From: Streptomyces liliifuscus
Lineage (GTDB): Bacteria > Actinomycetota > Actinomycetes > Streptomycetales > Streptomycetaceae
Assembly: GCF_016598615.1 (NCBI RefSeq)
Contig: NZ_CP066831.1
Location: 6,386,001 to 6,450,000, forward strand
Length of the DNA: 64,000 nucleotides
Direction of reading: 5' to 3'
Shown: positions 56,401-64,000 of the stretch, piece after piece
How the letters are laid out: every line of letters starts with the position of its first letter
Position numbering within the stretch: the first letter of the stretch is position 1
Translations under genes and position numbers: made by a program
Notes under the pieces: generated by a model
The model's input: only the letters and a program-made list of their open reading frames with translations
Databases searched by the model: none
Told to the model about the DNA's origin: nothing

Positions 56401-56956
56401 CATCCCGAACCGCGACGGCGAGCGCATGGTGCTCCCCACCGGTAAGGCGCCTCTGTTCGACGGCCGCTCCGGCGAGCCGTTCCCGGAGCCGATCTCGGTC
56501 GGCTACATGTACATCCTCAAGCTCCACCACCTGGTCGACGACAAGCTCCACGCCCGCTCGACCGGTCCGTACTCGATGATCACCCAGCAGCCGCTGGGTG
56601 GTAAGGCCCAGTTCGGTGGCCAGCGATTCGGTGAGATGGAGGTGTGGGCGCTGGAGGCTTATGGCGCCGCTTACGCCCTCCAGGAACTGCTGACCATCAA
56701 GTCCGACGACGTGACCGGCCGCGTGAAGGTCTACGAGGCCATCGTCAAGGGCGAGAACATCCCCGAGCCCGGCATTCCCGAGTCCTTCAAGGTGCTCATC
56801 AAGGAAATGCAGTCGCTCTGCCTCAACGTGGAGGTGCTGTCCTCGGACGGCATGTCCATCGAGATGCGCGACACGGACGAGGACGTCTTCCGCGCCGCGG
56901 AGGAGCTCGGTATCGACCTGTCCCGGCGTGAGCCGAGCAGCGTCGAAGAGGTCTGA
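53474..56956 (+). CDS. rpoB: RNA polymerase beta subunit
   Basis: 1160 residues from a TTG start at 53474, decided by GAAGGA seven bases upstream and by the family-typical start ([20 protein letters not shown]). Upstream in-frame codons lack a ribosome site. The rifampicin pocket reads [31 protein letters not shown]; His436 equals E. coli His526 and Asn441 equals Ser531. Catalytic region includes [20 protein letters not shown]; C-terminal [20 protein letters not shown]. Transcribed with rpoC 97 bases later. Confidence 0.97.
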   Translation: [1160 protein letters not shown]

Positions 56957-57053
56957 CGGGTCTGGCCGGGGCTTCCTGAAAACGAGCCCCGGCTAACCCC
57001 GGACCCCAGTCAGACCAGTGAAGAATCGACCCCGAAAGAGGGATTGACGACAA

Positions 57054-60953
<3,900 letters not shown>

Positions 60954-60969
60954 GCGGGTTGCTTGAGTT

Positions 60970-61003
60970 GAAGGGCGGTCACCCTGTGGGGTGGCCGCCC
61001 TTC
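60970..61003 (+). terminator. Terminator after rpoC
   Basis: GAAGGGCGGTCACCC pairs with GGGTGGCCGCCCTTC (one mismatch), short loop, followed by GGCTTTT. Confidence 0.82.
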
Positions 61004-61087
61004 GGCTTTTCCCGTGACGGGAACCTATGCCGGAAATGCCGCGTTGGAGCATGATGGAAGCCCAGTCTTTCGGGGGGAGGTGCTCCC

Positions 61088-61714
61088 GTGTCGTATCCGT
61101 CGTGGCAGCCGGGGGAGGGGCCGAAGGACGCGCAGGCCCGGCAGGGGTCGGGTGGTGTGCCGTCCTGGCGTGGGCAGGGGGGTCAGCCGCCGGTCTGGTA
61201 CGGGCAGGGGGGTCCTCCGCAGCCCGGGTACGGGGACACCGCGCATGCCATGCTCGCCTCGCACTCCGACCGGGAGCGGGCCGTCGATGTGCTCAGAGCC
61301 GGCTTCGGCGAGGGGCGTATGGAGCAGGCCGAGTTCGAGAAGCGGGTGGCGCGGGCCTACGCGGCCCGTACGGTGGGCGAGCTGGCCCTTCTGGTGGCCG
61401 ACCTGCCCCAGGGGCCCGTTCCGCTGCCGGCGGCCGTAGGGGCCGTGCCACGGACGTTCCTGCCCCTTCCGGTGCCGAAGACGAACGAGAAGGCGATCGG
61501 GTCGGCGATCTGCGGTGGGCTGTGTCTGGTGACCTTCGGGCTCACCGGTCTTCCCGCGGTGATTCTCGGCCATTCCGCGCGCTCCGAGATCCGTCGCAGA
61601 GGCGAGAGCGGTGACGGTCTCGCGCTCACCGGACTGGTCATCGGATGGCTGGCCACGGCCAGCTGGACCCTTGTGGTGACGCTGCTGCTCATCGCCGCAC
61701 TGACGACCGGATGA
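61088..61714 (+). CDS. DUF1707/DUF4190-type membrane protein
   Basis: 208 residues from GTG 61088 with GGGGGAGGTGCTCCC before it. A Gly/Pro/Gln-rich N-terminus is followed by a DUF1707-like SHOCT-type segment (MLASHSDRERAVDVLRAGFG, EGRMEQAEFEKRVARAYAAR). Two hydrophobic helices then fit DUF4190 (AIGSAICGGLCLVTFGLTGL, LALTGLVIGWLATASWTLVV). Cell-surface or stress roles have been proposed for relatives; here only the domains are clear. Confidence 0.78.
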   Translation: MSYPSWQPGEGPKDAQARQGSGGVPSWRGQGGQPPVWYGQGGPPQPGYGDTAHAMLASHSDRERAVDVLRAGFGEGRMEQAEFEKRVARAYAARTVGELALLVADLPQGPVPLPAAVGAVPRTFLPLPVPKTNEKAIGSAICGGLCLVTFGLTGLPAVILGHSARSEIRRRGESGDGLALTGLVIGWLATASWTLVVTLLLIAALTTG

Positions 61715-61778
61715 AGATCACGGACGGCGTGGCGGGTTGGCATGGTCGGCTCAGAGATGTTAGTGCGGCCCATTTGTT

Positions 61779-61807
61779 TTGACCGCAGCGTATGAGGTAG
61801 GTACGCT
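61779..61807 (+). promoter_or_regulatory. Candidate promoter of the rpsL-rpsG-fusA operon
   Basis: TTGACC (61779-61784), 17-bp spacer, TACGCT (61802-61807). The leader before rpsL is about 190 nt. Confidence 0.65.
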
Positions 61808-62002
61808 CAGACCTTGTGCCTGGGGTGTGCCCTGGCTCCCGTGCGTGCCTTCAAACCGCAAGGGGAGTCGTAAGCGGCCACCGTAAATCTGCGCTCTTCT
61901 CGCTTCACGGCGAGAGTCTGCAGGATTCGACACACCCGACCGCGTGGGTCGGCGATGTTCCAGGTTAGCTTCACCATTCGGCACACAGAAACCGGAGAAG
62001 TA

Positions 62003-62374
62003 GTGCCTACGATCCAGCAGCTGGTCCGGAAGGGCCGGCAGGACAAGGTCGAGAAGAACAAGACGCCCGCACTCGAGGGTTCGCCCCAGCGTCGCGGCGT
62101 CTGCACGCGTGTGTTCACGACCACCCCGAAGAAGCCGAACTCGGCCCTGCGTAAGGTCGCGCGTGTGCGTCTGACCAGCGGGATCGAAGTCACCGCTTAC
62201 ATTCCGGGTGAGGGACACAACCTGCAGGAGCACTCCATCGTGCTCGTGCGTGGTGGCCGTGTGAAGGACCTGCCGGGTGTTCGCTACAAGATCATCCGAG
62301 GTTCCCTGGACACCCAGGGTGTCAAGAACCGCAAGCAGGCCCGCAGCCGCTACGGCGCCAAGAAGGAGAAGTAG
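62003..62374 (+). CDS. rpsL: 30S ribosomal protein S12
   Basis: 123 residues from GTG 62003 (MPTIQQLVRKGRQDK), with CCGGAGAAGTA before it. Decoding-centre protein. Lys43 in TTTPKKPNSALRK and the second Lys in GGRVKDLPGVRY are wild type, so no sequence-based streptomycin resistance is expected. First gene of the str operon; two bases separate it from rpsG. Confidence 0.97.
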   Translation: MPTIQQLVRKGRQDKVEKNKTPALEGSPQRRGVCTRVFTTTPKKPNSALRKVARVRLTSGIEVTAYIPGEGHNLQEHSIVLVRGGRVKDLPGVRYKIIRGSLDTQGVKNRKQARSRYGAKKEK

Positions 62375-62376
62375 AA

Positions 62377-62847
62377 ATGCCTCGTAAGGGCCCCGCCCCG
62401 AAGCGCCCGGTCATCATCGACCCGGTCTACGGTTCTCCTCTTGTCACGTCGCTCATCAACAAGGTGCTGCTGAACGGCAAGCGCTCCACCGCCGAGCGCA
62501 TCGTCTACGGCGCCATGGAGGGCCTGCGCGAGAAGACCGGCAACGACCCGGTCATCACGCTCAAGCGCGCTCTTGAGAACATCAAGCCGACCCTCGAGGT
62601 CAAGTCCCGCCGTGTCGGTGGCGCCACCTACCAGGTGCCGGTCGAGGTCAAGCCCGGCCGCGCGAGCACCCTGGCGCTGCGCTGGCTGGTCGGTTACTCC
62701 CGCGCCCGTCGCGAGAAGACCATGACCGAGCGTCTGCTCAACGAGCTTCTCGACGCCTCCAACGGCCTCGGTGCCGCTGTGAAGAAGCGCGAGGACACCC
62801 ACAAGATGGCCGAGTCCAACAAGGCCTTCGCGCACTACCGCTGGTAG
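62377..62847 (+). CDS. rpsG: 30S ribosomal protein S7
   Basis: 156 residues. Nucleates assembly of the 30S head and lines the E site. MPRKGPAPKRPVIIDPVYGS, RALENIKPTLEVKSRRVGGA and YQVPVEVKPGRASTLALRWL are family signatures. AAGAAGGAGAAGTAGAA overlaps the rpsL end and serves as ribosome site. In E. coli this protein represses the str operon. Confidence 0.97.
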   Translation: MPRKGPAPKRPVIIDPVYGSPLVTSLINKVLLNGKRSTAERIVYGAMEGLREKTGNDPVITLKRALENIKPTLEVKSRRVGGATYQVPVEVKPGRASTLALRWLVGYSRARREKTMTERLLNELLDASNGLGAAVKKREDTHKMAESNKAFAHYRW

Positions 62848-62886
62848 TCGCTACCCCCATCGAGACCGAGAGAAGACCGAAGCCTT

Positions 62887-64000
62887 ATGGCTACCACTTC
62901 ACTTGACCTGGCCAGGGTCCGCAACATCGGGATCATGGCCCACATCGACGCGGGTAAGACGACCACCACCGAGCGGATCCTCTTCTACACCGGCGTCAGC
63001 TACAAGATCGGTGAAGTCCACGACGGCGCTGCCACCATGGACTGGATGGAGCAGGAGCAGGAGCGTGGCATCACGATCACCTCTGCTGCTACCACCTGTC
63101 ATTGGCCGCTTGAGGACAACGACTACACGATCAACATCATCGACACCCCGGGTCACGTCGACTTCACGGTCGAGGTGGAGCGTTCGCTCCGCGTCCTCGA
63201 CGGTGCCGTCACCGTGTTCGACGGTGTCGCGGGTGTCGAGCCGCAGTCCGAGACGGTGTGGCGTCAGGCCGACCGTTACGGCGTGCCGCGCATCTGCTTC
63301 GTCAACAAGCTCGACCGGACCGGCGCGGAGTTCCACCGCTGCGTCGACATGATCAGCGGCCGCCTCGGCGCGCAGCCGATCGTCATGCAGCTCCCGATCG
63401 GTGCCGAGGCCGACTTCAAGGGTGTCGTCGACCTCGTCACCATGAAGGCTCTCGTGTGGTCCGCCGAGGCGGAGAAGGGCGAGATGTACGACGTCGTCGA
63501 CATCCCGGCCACCCACACCGAGGCTGCCGAGGAGTACCGCGGCAAGCTCGTCGAGACGGTCGCCGAGAACGACGACGAGATCATGGAGCTGTACCTGGAG
63601 GGCAAGGAGCCTTCCGTGGAGCAGCTGTACGCCGCGATCCGTCGCATCACCATCGCGTCCGGCAAGTCCGAGGGCACCACGGTCACCCCGGTGTTCTGTG
63701 GCACCGCGTTCAAGAACAAGGGCGTTCAGCCCCTGCTCGACGCGGTCGTGCGCTACCTGCCGACCCCGCTTGACGTCGAGGCCATCGAGGGCCACGACGT
63801 GAAGGACCCCGAGGTCGTCATCCAGCGCAAGCCGTCCGTGGACGAGCCGCTGTCCGCCCTCGCGTTCAAGATCATGAGCGACCCGCACCTGGGCAAGCTC
63901 ACCTTCGTCCGGGTCTACTCGGGCCGCCTGGTGTCCGGCACCGCCGTGCTGAACTCCGTCAAGGGCAAGAAGGAGCGCATCGGCAAGATCTACCGCATGC
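62887..64000 (+). CDS. fusA: Elongation factor G, N-terminal half (runs off the right edge)
   Basis: First 371 codons of the translocase GTPase. G domain motifs: G1 AHIDAGKTTTTERIL, switch region QERGITITSAATTCHW, G3 DTPGHVDFTVEVERSL, G4 NKLDRTGAEFHRC. The start of domain II is included (LAFKIMSDPHLGKLTFVRVY). ATG 62887, 39 bases after rpsG; AGAAGACCGAAGCC precedes it. Confidence 0.97.
   Translation, partial: MATTSLDLARVRNIGIMAHIDAGKTTTTERILFYTGVSYKIGEVHDGAATMDWMEQEQERGITITSAATTCHWPLEDNDYTINIIDTPGHVDFTVEVERSLRVLDGAVTVFDGVAGVEPQSETVWRQADRYGVPRICFVNKLDRTGAEFHRCVDMISGRLGAQPIVMQLPIGAEADFKGVVDLVTMKALVWSAEAEKGEMYDVVDIPATHTEAAEEYRGKLVETVAENDDEIMELYLEGKEPSVEQLYAAIRRITIASGKSEGTTVTPVFCGTAFKNKGVQPLLDAVVRYLPTPLDVEAIEGHDVKDPEVVIQRKPSVDEPLSALAFKIMSDPHLGKLTFVRVYSGRLVSGTAVLNSVKGKKERIGKIYRM

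Overview
The window is high-GC actinobacterial chromosome, almost certainly Streptomyces. Signs are GTG/TTG starts, four-base GTGA/ATGA gene overlaps, strong third-position G/C bias, the secE-nusG-rplKA-rplJL-rpoBC-rpsL-rpsG-fusA order, and MaoC dehydratases next to rpmG. The order matches what I remember of the S. coelicolor SCO4597-SCO4661 interval (memory, not a search).

Layout. 1-2.5 kb: two tandem paralogous sensor histidine kinases on the minus strand, the first cut by the window edge. 2.7-13.2 kb: a ten-gene complex I operon, nuoA-B-C-H-I-J-K-L-M-N, lacking nuoD, E, F and G; its NuoC and NuoI carry long low-complexity tails. 13.4-18.3 kb: htpX, a YccF membrane protein, two orphan immunity-type genes (barstar-like and SMI1/KNR4), an APC permease and a GlsB-like membrane protein.

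18.32-32.54 kb: an integrated mobile element of about 14.2 kb. It is bounded by a 12-bp direct repeat, one copy being the last four codons of yajQ. The element replaced the yajQ 3' end and supplies its own Arg codon and stop, so YajQ is unchanged. It carries a tyrosine integrase, an excisionase, an XRE regulator, a TOPRIM primase, an AAA ATPase, an iteron-like noncoding patch, a terminase-small-subunit-like HTH protein, several translationally coupled small genes, and a left operon with membrane proteins of the Spd type. I find no FtsK/TraB translocase, large terminase, capsid or tail gene. It looks like a non-self-sufficient element: a reduced AICE or a phage-satellite-like island.

32.5-46.6 kb: yajQ, tRNA-Tyr, a SnoaL-like protein, a Rossmann NAD(P)-binding protein, a lipoprotein, a CodA-like amidohydrolase with altered active-site motifs, tRNA-Thr and tRNA-Met, rpmG with two MaoC dehydratases, a TetR/MFS pair sharing an operator-like dyad, murB, add, aspC and tRNA-Trp. 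46.7-64 kb: secE-nusG, rplK-rplA, two paralogous lipoproteins, rplJ-rplL with an L10-type leader, rpoB-rpoC, a DUF1707/DUF4190-type membrane protein, then rpsL-rpsG-fusA, with fusA cut by the right edge.

The most unusual parts are the yajQ-targeted element and its control sites, the NuoD-less operon with its repeat-bearing NuoC tail, and the amidohydrolase that has lost several catalytic residues.
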